Positions 24,153-32,724 of a stretch of 36,572 nucleotides of DNA are shown piece after piece. The DNA is taken from NCBI GenBank assembly GCA_016744875.1, contig JADGDL010000019.1, positions 1 through 36,572 of the forward strand, read 5' to 3'. The position numbers and the translations under genes were made by a program. The notes below the pieces were generated by a model. That model had not been told where the DNA came from. It saw nothing but the letters and a program-made list of their open reading frames with translations, and made no database searches. Every line of letters starts with the position of its first letter. Positions within the stretch are counted from its first letter, which is position 1. This DNA is from Sulfurovum sp. (lineage in GTDB: Bacteria; Campylobacterota; Campylobacteria; Campylobacterales; Sulfurovaceae).

Positions 24153-27100
24153 CTAAGACTTTCTAAAAAATAGTACATACAGTCCAGGTAAAACCAAGAG
24201 AGTTAAGAGGGTTGAAGAGAGTATTCCTCCAGTGACGACTACTGAGAGAGGGTATTGGATCTCACTTCCCACACCTGTGGCGTAAAGCAGTGGCAATATA
24301 CCAAAAAGTGTAGTAAATGCAGTCATCAGTACAGGTCTAAGACGTAATAGGGTTGCATCTTTGACCAAGTCTATGGTTCTCACATGCGGAAATTTCTTAC
24401 GCAGTTCATCTATAAAGGAGACAAGTACAATGCCGTTAAGTACAGCAATGGCAAAGATCGCGATGAACCCTACAATGGCGGAGACTGAAAGATAGATATC
24501 TGCGATAAGCAGTGCGACTATTCCTCCCATCAGTCCGAGTGGTACACCCAATAAAATGAGAAAAGCTTTTTTAAATGAGTTAAACGCGGTATAGAGTAAA
24601 AGCATGATAAGAAGCAGAGTAATAGGAATTATCAACGCTAAGGTCTGTGTTGCTTCTTGCATATTTTTAAAATCACCTGCCCATTTGATATAGTAACCGT
24701 CTGGTATAGTGACGTTTTCTTTTATCTTGTTATTTGCTTCTTCAACAAAGGTAGCAATATCTCTATCCTCAACCTCAACGGAAAGCACCATATAACGGCT
24801 CAAGTCTTCACGTTTGATGAAGGCAGGTCCTTGAATAGTAGATATATTACATACCTCTTCAAGTGTGACCACTTTCCCTGACTTTGAACGTAAAATGAGG
24901 TTTTTGAGTGTGTAAATGTCATGTTTTGCATCTTTCAGTTTTGCAACGATACCAAAACGTTTGACACCCTCTATCTTTTGTGTGACAGCTTCTTCTCCAA
25001 CACCATAGCGGATGACTTGCATCACATCTTGTACAGATAGTCCATAACGAGAAAGTGCAAGGTAGTTAGGTTTGATATTTATCTGTGCTTGTCCTAACTG
25101 GGTTTCCACTTCTGCGTGATCTAATCCCTGAATATCTTGAAGTACAGAAGCGATCTCTTCAGCGATACCTGACATCACTTTTTGATCTTCTCCGTAGATC
25201 TTAACGGCAAGTTCTGCACTAACACCTTCAAGCAGTTCTTCTATACGCATCGCTATAGGTTGTGTAGGCACAAACTGTAAGTAGTCAAACTTCTCTTTAA
25301 GTGTATGTGTCATCTCTTTCCCCAGTGCTTCGATCTGTTGTACTTCAGGATGCAGGGTAAGAAGTACTTCCATATAGTTGGCCTGTGCCGTTTCACCTTT
25401 TTCACTTCTCCCCATCATAGAGAGAACTGAGACTACCTCATTTGGATAGGTCTCTAGTATGAAGTTCTCTATGGCTTGAGCATTTTCTACACTTTGCGTC
25501 AGTGCAGTCCCCGGAATGGCGATAACCCTGTACATGATACTTTCTTCATTAAGTTCAGGCATAAACTCCCGTCCTTGTTGCAAGAGCAGTCCTGTTAATG
25601 CAAAAAAGATAAGGAATGTTACAGCCACAAGTTTTTTAGCATGTTTGAGTGAAAAAACAAGAAGAGGTGTATAGAATGTTTTGATCAGATGCATTAAAGG
25701 AGAGTTGGAGTGCTTCCCAGATCTTAAGAGCATATAAGAGAGGACAGGCACAAGGAAAAGTGCAACTCCAAGTGATCCCAACATGACAAAAACAATGTCA
25801 AGTGCCATAGGGGTATAAAGTTTCCCTGCAAGTCCCTCAAGACTAAGTAAAGGGATGAACACAGTAGCAATGATAAGCAGTGCAAAGAGTACAGGCTTGG
25901 CTACTTCTGCAGTAGCTTGAGAAATAACCTCTGCACGTGATGCTTCAGGATTGTCGTGTAAAAGCCTAAAAGCATTTTCTACAACGACGATGGTACCGTC
26001 AACGATCATCCCAATAGCGATGGCTAAACCGGAAAGAGACATTAAATTTGCAGAGATACCATAGTTTTGCATCATTAAAAATGCGATAAGCAAAGAGATA
26101 GGTAAAGAAATGATAACAATAAATGCTGAGCGTAATTCAAACAAAAATAGAAACAACACAATAGCAACCAGAATTGACCCTATAAGAAGAGCAGAGGTCA
26201 TGGTAGAGACTGCTTTATGTGTAATCTCTGTTCTGTCATAAATGACTTCAAGGCTTACATCTTTTGCTAAGGCTGCATTGACCAAAGGCATTTTGGCTTT
26301 GATAAGATCAACCACTTTTGCAGCGTTAGTGCCGGAGCGTTGTAATACCATACCAAAAACACGTTCCTTCCCATTTACCGAGACTGCACCAAAGCGAGGT
26401 GCTTTCCCCTCTTGTACTGTAGCTACATCGTTAATAGTAACACTCTTTGCTTCTTTTATTCTGATGACAGTATTACGTATGTCATCCATACTTTGATAGA
26501 GTCCTGCTCCGCGGATGAGGTACTGTTCTCTGTTAAACTCCAGGTATTGACCCCCTACGGACTGGTTAGATCTTTCAAGTGCTTCTATAATCTCATTATA
26601 GGTTACATCTACATTCTGTAAACGTTTAGGGTCTATGTAGACTTCATATTGTTTTTCATACCCACCCCAGGAGATCACTTCTTCTACACCATCAACAGAT
26701 TTGAGTAGAGGTGTCACTGCATACTGATGCATCTGGCGAAGTTGTGCTGCCGTGTATTGGTTTTTTTCATCTTTGAGTGCATACCAGAATACTTGTCCCA
26801 ATCCTGTTGTATTAGGTCCCATGATAGGTGTGCCCCATCCTTTGGGAATGTCCACGGAGTTAAGTCTTTCCGTTACAAGTTGACGCAAAAAGTAGGTATC
26901 GTAGCTATCCTCAAAAAAGATAGAGACATAAGATAGACCAAACATAGAGTTGGAAAGTATCTTTGTTACGCCGGGTAAACCAGACATGGCAGACTCTATC
27001 GGGTAGGTAATGAGCTTTTCTATATCTTCAGCAGAATTTCCTACACTTTCTGTGTAGATCACTACCTGTTTAGGTGTAATATCTGGAAATGCATCTACAG

Positions 27101-27200
27101 GTATATTTTTGTATGCTTTATACCCAAAACCTGAAATAGCGATGAACAGAGCAAGGATGAGAAATTTATATTGTATGAGTAATTCAAAAAACTTTTTCAT
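24153..27200 (-). CDS. Heavy-metal RND efflux pump, inner membrane transporter (CzcA/CusA family)
   Basis: The 1015-residue protein has the RND layout: N-terminal helix, large periplasmic loop, helices 2-6, a second loop and helices 7-12. The segment NIPVDAFPDITPKQVVIYTE and the helix-4 proton-relay region GMIVDGTIVVVENAF (Asp and Glu) place it in the heavy-metal subfamily. REFMPELNEESIMYRV and QPIAMRIEELLEGV resemble CzcA/CnrA more than CusA, but the exported metal cannot be fixed from sequence. It follows the czcB-like gene by eight bases and apbE follows one base after its stop. Confidence 0.95.
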   Translation of the reverse strand: MKKFFELLIQYKFLILALFIAISGFGYKAYKNIPVDAFPDITPKQVVIYTESVGNSAEDIEKLITYPIESAMSGLPGVTKILSNSMFGLSYVSIFFEDSYDTYFLRQLVTERLNSVDIPKGWGTPIMGPNTTGLGQVFWYALKDEKNQYTAAQLRQMHQYAVTPLLKSVDGVEEVISWGGYEKQYEVYIDPKRLQNVDVTYNEIIEALERSNQSVGGQYLEFNREQYLIRGAGLYQSMDDIRNTVIRIKEAKSVTINDVATVQEGKAPRFGAVSVNGKERVFGMVLQRSGTNAAKVVDLIKAKMPLVNAALAKDVSLEVIYDRTEITHKAVSTMTSALLIGSILVAIVLFLFLFELRSAFIVIISLPISLLIAFLMMQNYGISANLMSLSGLAIAIGMIVDGTIVVVENAFRLLHDNPEASRAEVISQATAEVAKPVLFALLIIATVFIPLLSLEGLAGKLYTPMALDIVFVMLGSLGVALFLVPVLSYMLLRSGKHSNSPLMHLIKTFYTPLLVFSLKHAKKLVAVTFLIFFALTGLLLQQGREFMPELNEESIMYRVIAIPGTALTQSVENAQAIENFILETYPNEVVSVLSMMGRSEKGETAQANYMEVLLTLHPEVQQIEALGKEMTHTLKEKFDYLQFVPTQPIAMRIEELLEGVSAELAVKIYGEDQKVMSGIAEEIASVLQDIQGLDHAEVETQLGQAQINIKPNYLALSRYGLSVQDVMQVIRYGVGEEAVTQKIEGVKRFGIVAKLKDAKHDIYTLKNLILRSKSGKVVTLEEVCNISTIQGPAFIKREDLSRYMVLSVEVEDRDIATFVEEANNKIKENVTIPDGYYIKWAGDFKNMQEATQTLALIIPITLLLIMLLLYTAFNSFKKAFLILLGVPLGLMGGIVALLIADIYLSVSAIVGFIAIFAIAVLNGIVLVSFIDELRKKFPHVRTIDLVKDATLLRLRPVLMTAFTTLFGILPLLYATGVGSEIQYPLSVVVTGGILSSTLLTLLVLPGLYVLFFRKS

Positions 27201-27208
27201 GTGTACTC

Positions 27209-28399
27209 CTAGTGACCATGTCCGCCAAGAGAGGACTTCAGTAACATAGATTTTACAAAGTAAACGCCATCACTTACATAGCTCTCTCCAATTTTCAGAC
27301 CTTTAATAGCAACATTTTCGCCACTGTATGCGATGACTTCAACGACTTTGGCCTTGAAAGGTACTTCCTCTTCTTCGTGTGTATCATGCCTATGCTCATC
27401 CTGGTGTTTTTCTTCTGATGCATGTTCATTATGTTTATCTTTATCGTTGCCAACTAGGTTTTCATGCTTGACATGGTCATGGTTCTCATGTTCATCCTGT
27501 TGTTCTCCTTCTGCCTTATGATTAGCTTCTATGAAAATAACCCATTCCCCTTTAAAGAGTGTTAAAGCAGATTTCTTGATCGTGATAACATCTTTTGTAG
27601 GGGCAAGAGAGATATCCATGTTTATGTAGGCTCCCAAAAGCATGTTTTTTGGGCTATTTTCTATTTTAAAAAGTACTTTAGCACGTTGAGTCTCTTTGTC
27701 TATGTTCGGTAAAAGTTGTACAAAGTGGCAAGGGTAGTTCATTCCAGAGATGGTTATCCATCCTTTTGTGGTTTGGTCTACTTTCATAGCATCTGCTACA
27801 CGCAGGTAAGAGACAGCATAATAACCGCTTTGATCTACAAGTGTCATAAGAGGTGTTTGGGCATTTACATTAGCGTGTAAAGGTTCAAGTATCTTTCCCA
27901 CTATACCATCAGAATGAGCATAAAGAGTGTATTGGTCTGTTGCCTCGGTAAGCTTAGCAGGATTAATACCAAGCGAGTCAAATTGTGATATCAGAGCATT
28001 TTGTCTGGCACGTATCTCTTCAAGGTTGATAATGGCAGTAGAGATGTCATTTTGAGAACTTAATTTTTTGATATGAAGCGTGTTAGCGGTATTAAATTGT
28101 GCTTGTGCTGCTTTTATCTGTTTTAAAACAGAGATATAATCCGCAGACATTTTAGAGAGTTCTATCGATTCGATTAGTGCTATTTTATCACCTATTTTAA
28201 CTGTTTGACCAGCTGTGACATAGTAGTTTTCTATATGTCCGCTAAGGCGGGAAACGATCTCTTGTTTCTGTTCTGAGAGTTGTGTGATCTCAGCATTGGT
28301 ATGGATGATCTTGCCCAAAGGTCTTAGTATTGCTTTTTCCATGTTAATGGAAGCAGAAAAGCCAAGAAAAGGTAAAAGAAATAGTAAATATTTAGTCAT
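27209..28399 (-). CDS. RND periplasmic adaptor (CzcB/CusB family) with His-rich segment
   Basis: The 396-residue membrane-fusion protein has a signal peptide (LLPFLGFSAS), paired lipoyl-like halves (RLSGHIENYYVTAGQTVKIG and LYAHSDGIVGKILEPL), a helical hairpin between them (about 80-145) and a beta-barrel region. Between the barrel and the final domain, residues about 291-345 form an acidic insert with 11 histidines, and the protein ends GGHGH. The insert probably binds metal ions. The protein links the inner membrane pump to an outer membrane channel; no TolC-type channel gene is in this operon. AAGGAG precedes the ATG. Confidence 0.92.
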   Translation of the reverse strand: MTKYLLFLLPFLGFSASINMEKAILRPLGKIIHTNAEITQLSEQKQEIVSRLSGHIENYYVTAGQTVKIGDKIALIESIELSKMSADYISVLKQIKAAQAQFNTANTLHIKKLSSQNDISTAIINLEEIRARQNALISQFDSLGINPAKLTEATDQYTLYAHSDGIVGKILEPLHANVNAQTPLMTLVDQSGYYAVSYLRVADAMKVDQTTKGWITISGMNYPCHFVQLLPNIDKETQRAKVLFKIENSPKNMLLGAYINMDISLAPTKDVITIKKSALTLFKGEWVIFIEANHKAEGEQQDEHENHDHVKHENLVGNDKDKHNEHASEEKHQDEHRHDTHEEEEVPFKAKVVEVIAYSGENVAIKGLKIGESYVSDGVYFVKSMLLKSSLGGHGH

Positions 28400-28518
28400 T
28401 ATAAGCTCCTTGTAGGAAATCTAGTTTTATTTTTGAAGATTGATCTTCTTATGATATTCCTAATAAATATATGGTGTAAAAATGTGTTCTAAAGAGAACT
28501 AGGGTGTGGTAGAGTAGT

Positions 28519-28824
28519 TTAGGTTATAGGTGGTTTTGTAGTTTTCTTTTGAAAAGGAGGTGTATAAAATGTAGTACTTTCTGTAAGTTTAGCCTGTGGC
28601 ATTGAGACATCAAAATATATAGGTGAAGTAGAGATGATAGCGATTAAATGAAAAAGGTGATGCATGTCACACAGGTCACCACATTCGGAAGCCTGTGTTT
28701 GTTCCATGATGTATTCGTGTACACTATCATGGTCGCAATCATCTTCCATAGCGATAATGGATGCATGGCTGATGTGAAACAACAGTGAGAATAACAGTAA
28801 AAATTTTACTATGCTTGCTTTCAA
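28519..28824 (-). CDS. Small exported Cys/His protein, CzcI-like layout
   Basis: The 101-residue product has an N-terminal signal peptide (KFLLLFSLLFHISHAS), then DCDHD, then CGDLCDMHHLFH, and a proline-rich end. This order of short metal-ligand motifs resembles the CzcI-type small periplasmic proteins found in Czc efflux operons, but similarity is by layout only. The start is TTG at 28824, with AAGGAG five bases before it. It lies between an OprD-type porin and the czcB-like gene in the same direction, which supports a metal-related role. Confidence 0.65.
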   Translation of the reverse strand: MKASIVKFLLLFSLLFHISHASIIAMEDDCDHDSVHEYIMEQTQASECGDLCDMHHLFHLIAIISTSPIYFDVSMPQAKLTESTTFYTPPFQKKTTKPPIT

Positions 28825-28857
28825 AATTGCTCCTTGCTGAATGATGTGTAGTATAGC

Positions 28858-30141
28858 TTAAAAATTATAATTTGCTATGATTCTTAACTGTGAATAGTCT
28901 TGAAAATGTGCAACCTTGTGTTCCACTGATGTATATGCAGCAGTAGCTGAAATTTTTTCATTCCACGCGTATTCCAAAATAGCATCCACTTCACTTGCAT
29001 GATAGAGTGTTGCATCATCTGCTTCAAAATTACCATAAGCCAAACCACATACCAAACCGTCTATCCCAATGGTATCAAAAGCATACCCCGCACCAATGAC
29101 CCATGCACTACCTGAAGTGCCCAGTGCATCAAGTGTTTGATCTTCCATAGAAGTAAAGAAAGCACCACCACCCAGGCTTAGTCCCATAGCACCGGTATCA
29201 CCATTATCCTGATTATATGCGGCTAAAATGTTGATGCCAAGATCTTCAAATGATGTTTCTATACTGATACCGTACGTTTGTGCATCCTGCTTACCAAGAA
29301 TCGCAGCACCCGTTTCCTGACTAGCGTCATACTGGAGTCCAAGTGTCATCACTGTATTTTCAAACACTTCATGTTCGTATCCTATCTCTGTATAGAGTAC
29401 ATTGGCAATGTCACTATAGTGGTAGTACCATAGACTTAAAGAGAGATCTTTGATACCTTCATAGGCTACCGCAGCATAATACACACCATCAATACTTTGA
29501 TCTGTTTCCAGTGTCTCAGCAATTTTGACAAACTCCCCACTATCCACACCATTTTCCCAACCAGCCATCTTTGTAATAAGTCCAGCAGAGAGGGTAGTAT
29601 CTTCAATATCTGTATTTGTAAAGGTATAGGCTTCAAAATAATTTGGCATCATTCTGATATCATCACTGTCTGCATGAGGTGTATCAAGTATCTGTCTTCC
29701 AAGTTTTAGCGTATTGTTACCCCATTTTCCATCTAGATAGACTTGAGACAATAGTATGAAACTCTTTCCCTCATTATTATAGAAATCTCCATTGGACGTA
29801 TTCGAGTTTTTATCTATATCAGTTTTAAGTACAGTATAGGCTTCTGCCCCAGCTTTAAATCCGTTCCATCTTTTACTATAGAGATGAAAGTGTCCTCCAA
29901 GTGCTAAAGCGTTAGCATCTGGAGTACCATCTTCTGAAAAATTAATATATCCTGCTCTTATTTGACCCCTTGTATGCTCGATGGGATCATATGCACCTAA
30001 GATACTTCTTACACTTCTTATTTCTATAGGGGTATTTACTGTCTCTAAAGACGTATTGCTTTCCCCGTTTGTTACGTTTTTAGCATATATACTAATACTC
30101 ATTATCAATAAAATGACAACTGCTAAGCCTAATTTATACAT
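28858..30141 (-). CDS. OprD-family outer membrane porin
   Basis: The 427-residue protein has a signal peptide (residues 1-20, ending IYAK) and a beta-barrel body ending in Phe. The segment LGRQILDTPHADSDDIRMMP (about residues 147-166) is characteristic of OprD-type substrate-specific porins. Such porins admit small cations, amino acids or organic acids; the substrate here is unknown. It appears to head the minus-strand operon with the CzcI-like gene, the czcB/czcA-like pair and apbE, 33 bases before the next gene. No clear operator is seen in its 83-base upstream gap. Confidence 0.88.
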   Translation of the reverse strand: MYKLGLAVVILLIMSISIYAKNVTNGESNTSLETVNTPIEIRSVRSILGAYDPIEHTRGQIRAGYINFSEDGTPDANALALGGHFHLYSKRWNGFKAGAEAYTVLKTDIDKNSNTSNGDFYNNEGKSFILLSQVYLDGKWGNNTLKLGRQILDTPHADSDDIRMMPNYFEAYTFTNTDIEDTTLSAGLITKMAGWENGVDSGEFVKIAETLETDQSIDGVYYAAVAYEGIKDLSLSLWYYHYSDIANVLYTEIGYEHEVFENTVMTLGLQYDASQETGAAILGKQDAQTYGISIETSFEDLGINILAAYNQDNGDTGAMGLSLGGGAFFTSMEDQTLDALGTSGSAWVIGAGYAFDTIGIDGLVCGLAYGNFEADDATLYHASEVDAILEYAWNEKISATAAYTSVEHKVAHFQDYSQLRIIANYNF

Positions 30142-30186
30142 TTTTAAACCTTTTATATTTTAAGTATTTATCTTTGATACCATAGT

Positions 30187-30216
30187 GTAGATCTTAATCT
30201 AAGCATTAAGATCTAC
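30187..30216 (-). terminator. Perfect hairpin after feoA
   Basis: GTAGATCTTAAT (30187-30198) and ATTAAGATCTAC (30205-30216) form a perfect 12-base stem with a six-base loop, nine bases after the feoA stop. It lies before the OprD-type gene and probably ends the feoBA transcript, although no T-run follows on the minus strand. Confidence 0.65.
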
Positions 30217-30224
30217 AAAAATAA

Positions 30225-30449
30225 CTAAAATTTTTCTACTTCTATTTTTTCTGCTTCATCTTTACGAAGGGCAATAAGTGTTGAACCAACTTCTATTTCG
30301 ATGGTTTGTTTTGCCAAAGAACATCCTTTGATAAGGAGTTCTTCTCCTTTCATTACGCCAAAAGAGGTCAAACGGTCTTTTAATGCTTTATCCGCAGAGA
30401 TCTTAAGAATCTCTGCTTTGTCGCCTTTTGTCAGTTCTGTTAAATTCAT
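30225..30449 (-). CDS. feoA: Ferrous iron transport protein A
   Basis: The 74-residue protein is a small SH3-like FeoA with the usual start MNLTELTKGDKAEI, the LTSFGVMKGEELLI centre and the end LIALRKDEAEKIEV. FeoA assists FeoB at the inner membrane. It lies downstream of feoB with a 35-base gap, the reverse of the feoA-feoB order in E. coli, and shares its promoter. A strong hairpin follows it. Confidence 0.95.
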   Translation of the reverse strand: MNLTELTKGDKAEILKISADKALKDRLTSFGVMKGEELLIKGCSLAKQTIEIEVGSTLIALRKDEAEKIEVEKF

Positions 30450-30484
30450 AAATATCCTTATGTATCGTAGGTATAAAAACTACG

Positions 30485-32602
30485 CTATATGATTAGTAGC
30501 GTCACTCTGTACGCGATAAAACTCATGATCCATGCGGTTGCAGTTGTTGAGAGGAACAGATAAACAAGATATTTCCATCCTCCTGCTTCTCTTGCAAAAA
30601 CCATAGATGCAGCTAAACAAGGCAAATAGAGCATTACAAAGACAATGAAGGCAATAGCAGAGGCAAATGGGATATTTGCTTTGATCTGTTCTATAAGTCC
30701 TTCATTCCCTTCATCTACTTCATCGCCCAGTGCATAGAGTACACCAAGTGTGGAGACAACAACTTCTTTTGCTGCAAGACCAGTTTCTAATGCCACTGCC
30801 ATACGCCAGTCAAATCCTAAAGGAGCGAAGAATGGCTCTGAAGCATGGCCTATTTGTCCCAAGTAGCTTTGTTCAAGCAGGGCAAGAGACAATTCATTAT
30901 TTAGAGTAGCTTTAGCATCTTCTGTGAGTGCTTTTTCGATTTTTGTGTCATATTCTGCTGTCAATAGATCGTTCTTTGGATAGTTCGATGCAAACCAGAT
31001 CAGGATAGATGCTGCCAAAATGAAAGTACCTGCTTTCTTTAGGTATGATTTTGCCTGTCCGTAGACCGTGTGCCAAATCAGTTTAAGAGATGGCATACGG
31101 TACTTTGGCATTTCCATTACAAATGGCTCATCATCACCCTTAAAGACAAACTTTTTAAGTATTTTGGCTGCAAATAAGCCGAAAATGGCACCGGAGATAT
31201 AGATAATAAATAAGATATTCCCAGCCTGTTCTGCACCAAAAAATGCACCTGCAAAGAGAACATAGATCGGTAGTCTCGCACCACAGGACATAAAGCCTAT
31301 GATAAAGAGTGTGATCAGTCTGTCTTTTTCATTTTTGAGTGTTCTTGCTGCCATATATGCTGGTACAGAACATCCAAACCCTGTAACCAAAGGGATGAAA
31401 CTTTTACCGTGTAGTCCAAATTTGTGGAAAAAACCATCAAGTAAAAAAGCCACACGACTCATATACCCTGTAGTCTCAAGAAGTGCAATACCTACAAACA
31501 AAATGACAATATTTGGTAAGAACATGACAACAGCACCCACTCCGGCTATCATTCCGTCAGCTACAAGAGAACCTAGCTCACCGTCTCCCAGTACCGCTTT
31601 AGCCTGATCTCCAAGCCATGAAAAAGTCGCATCAATATAATCCATAGGAATGCTTCCCAGTTCAAAAGTGAGTTGGAAAAGTCCCCACATAAAAAATAAA
31701 AACAGTGGAATACCTAAAATTTTATTGATCAGTAGATTGTCTATTTTTTGTGTGAGGTTTTTGGCTTTCATCCCTTTAACAGACATAACTTCCATTTTTG
31801 CACCTTTAGCAAAAGCAAAATGTTCATCTGCAAAAATTTCATCGAGGTTTTTCGTATTGTTGTGAACGTAAAGGTGATTTAATCCCTCTCTCACAAGTGG
31901 AAGCATCTCTATCCAAATTGGTTCATCGTGCATTTTTTTGTAGACATCTTCATCTTCTTGTAAAAGCTTTACCGCAAGGTGACGGTACGGTAATGTGCTT
32001 TTATACTTTTTCTCTTTTAAGAAGTTGACAATATGGGATATCTCTTCTTCTGCAGGATCGGAGTAGATGACCTTAGCTGAAGTCTCATCTTGCTCGTATA
32101 CTTCTATGATGGCATTTTTGAGTGCTTCTATCCCTTCTTTTGTTGTTGCAGATGTTTTGATACATGGCACTCCCAAGATAGCCGAAAGTTGTTTTTCATC
32201 TATAGTGATACCTTCTTTTTCTGCTTCATCTGACATATTGAGGGCAACAACAACTTTTTTACCGGTTTCAAGAAGCTGGGTCGTAAAAAGAAGATTTCTC
32301 TGTAAGTTAGTTGAGTCTACAACATTCACGATAATATCATATTCATCACTTTGTAAAAAACTTTTAGTTACTTTCTCTTCAATGGTGTACTCAGTAAGAG
32401 AGTAGGCACCTGGTAAGTCAATGATGTGTGCTTCATAATCTTTACATGTCACATCATCACAGATAGTAAATTGGACTTCTGTTTTATCTACGGTAACTCC
32501 CGAGAAGTTACCGACTTTAAGTGTTGCATTTGAGATGGCATTAATGAGGGATGATTTTCCTACATTTGGTTGACCTGCCAATGCAATGGTGATTTTTTCC
32601 AA
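30485..32602 (-). CDS. feoB: Ferrous iron transporter FeoB
   Basis: FeoB imports Fe(II) across the inner membrane. The 705-residue protein has an N-terminal G domain with the P-loop GQPNVGKSS (Gly10-Ser18), NFSGVTVDKTE, DLPGAYSL and NMSD (guanine specificity), a helical dissociation-inhibitor domain (about 170-270), and a membrane region with two Gate motifs, the first around GFGCSVPAYMAARTL. The C-terminal end retains the hydrophobic helices. AAGGA precedes the ATG. A 19-base Fur-type palindrome lies about 40 bases upstream, so iron repression is expected. feoA follows. Confidence 0.97.
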   Translation of the reverse strand: MEKITIALAGQPNVGKSSLINAISNATLKVGNFSGVTVDKTEVQFTICDDVTCKDYEAHIIDLPGAYSLTEYTIEEKVTKSFLQSDEYDIIVNVVDSTNLQRNLLFTTQLLETGKKVVVALNMSDEAEKEGITIDEKQLSAILGVPCIKTSATTKEGIEALKNAIIEVYEQDETSAKVIYSDPAEEEISHIVNFLKEKKYKSTLPYRHLAVKLLQEDEDVYKKMHDEPIWIEMLPLVREGLNHLYVHNNTKNLDEIFADEHFAFAKGAKMEVMSVKGMKAKNLTQKIDNLLINKILGIPLFLFFMWGLFQLTFELGSIPMDYIDATFSWLGDQAKAVLGDGELGSLVADGMIAGVGAVVMFLPNIVILFVGIALLETTGYMSRVAFLLDGFFHKFGLHGKSFIPLVTGFGCSVPAYMAARTLKNEKDRLITLFIIGFMSCGARLPIYVLFAGAFFGAEQAGNILFIIYISGAIFGLFAAKILKKFVFKGDDEPFVMEMPKYRMPSLKLIWHTVYGQAKSYLKKAGTFILAASILIWFASNYPKNDLLTAEYDTKIEKALTEDAKATLNNELSLALLEQSYLGQIGHASEPFFAPLGFDWRMAVALETGLAAKEVVVSTLGVLYALGDEVDEGNEGLIEQIKANIPFASAIAFIVFVMLYLPCLAASMVFAREAGGWKYLVYLFLSTTATAWIMSFIAYRVTLLII

Positions 32603-32639
32603 AACTTTTCCTTATAGGTCTATATAATTATCTCATAGA

Positions 32640-32658
32640 AATGATAATAAGTATCATT
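32640..32658 (-). promoter_or_regulatory. Fur box of the feoBA operon
   Basis: AATGATAATAAGTATCATT is a 19-base inverted repeat with 7-base arms AATGATA and TATCATT, matching the Fur site pattern. It lies 38-56 bases before feoB, over the expected promoter (GAGATAATTATATAG on the minus strand). Confidence 0.75.
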
Positions 32659-32705
32659 TAGTAATTTTTCGCAGTATAGTCAAACTATTCTTAAACAAAC
32701 TTAAA

Positions 32706-32724
32706 AATGAAATTTATTATCATT
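32706..32724 (-). promoter_or_regulatory. Second Fur-type palindrome upstream of feoB
   Basis: AATGAAATTTATTATCATT has the same 19-base length and 5-base arms AATGA/TCATT. It lies 66 bases from the first box and touches the stop codon of the next minus-strand gene. A second Fur site would strengthen repression. Confidence 0.5.

Noticed and set aside
24152..24178. The longer apbE start at 24178
   Set aside because: It lies inside the czcA-like gene and would precede the lipoprotein signal with unrelated residues.
26242..26936. Plus-strand open frames opposite the czcA-like gene
   Set aside because: These are shadows of a strongly conserved transporter and have no ribosome sites or known domains.
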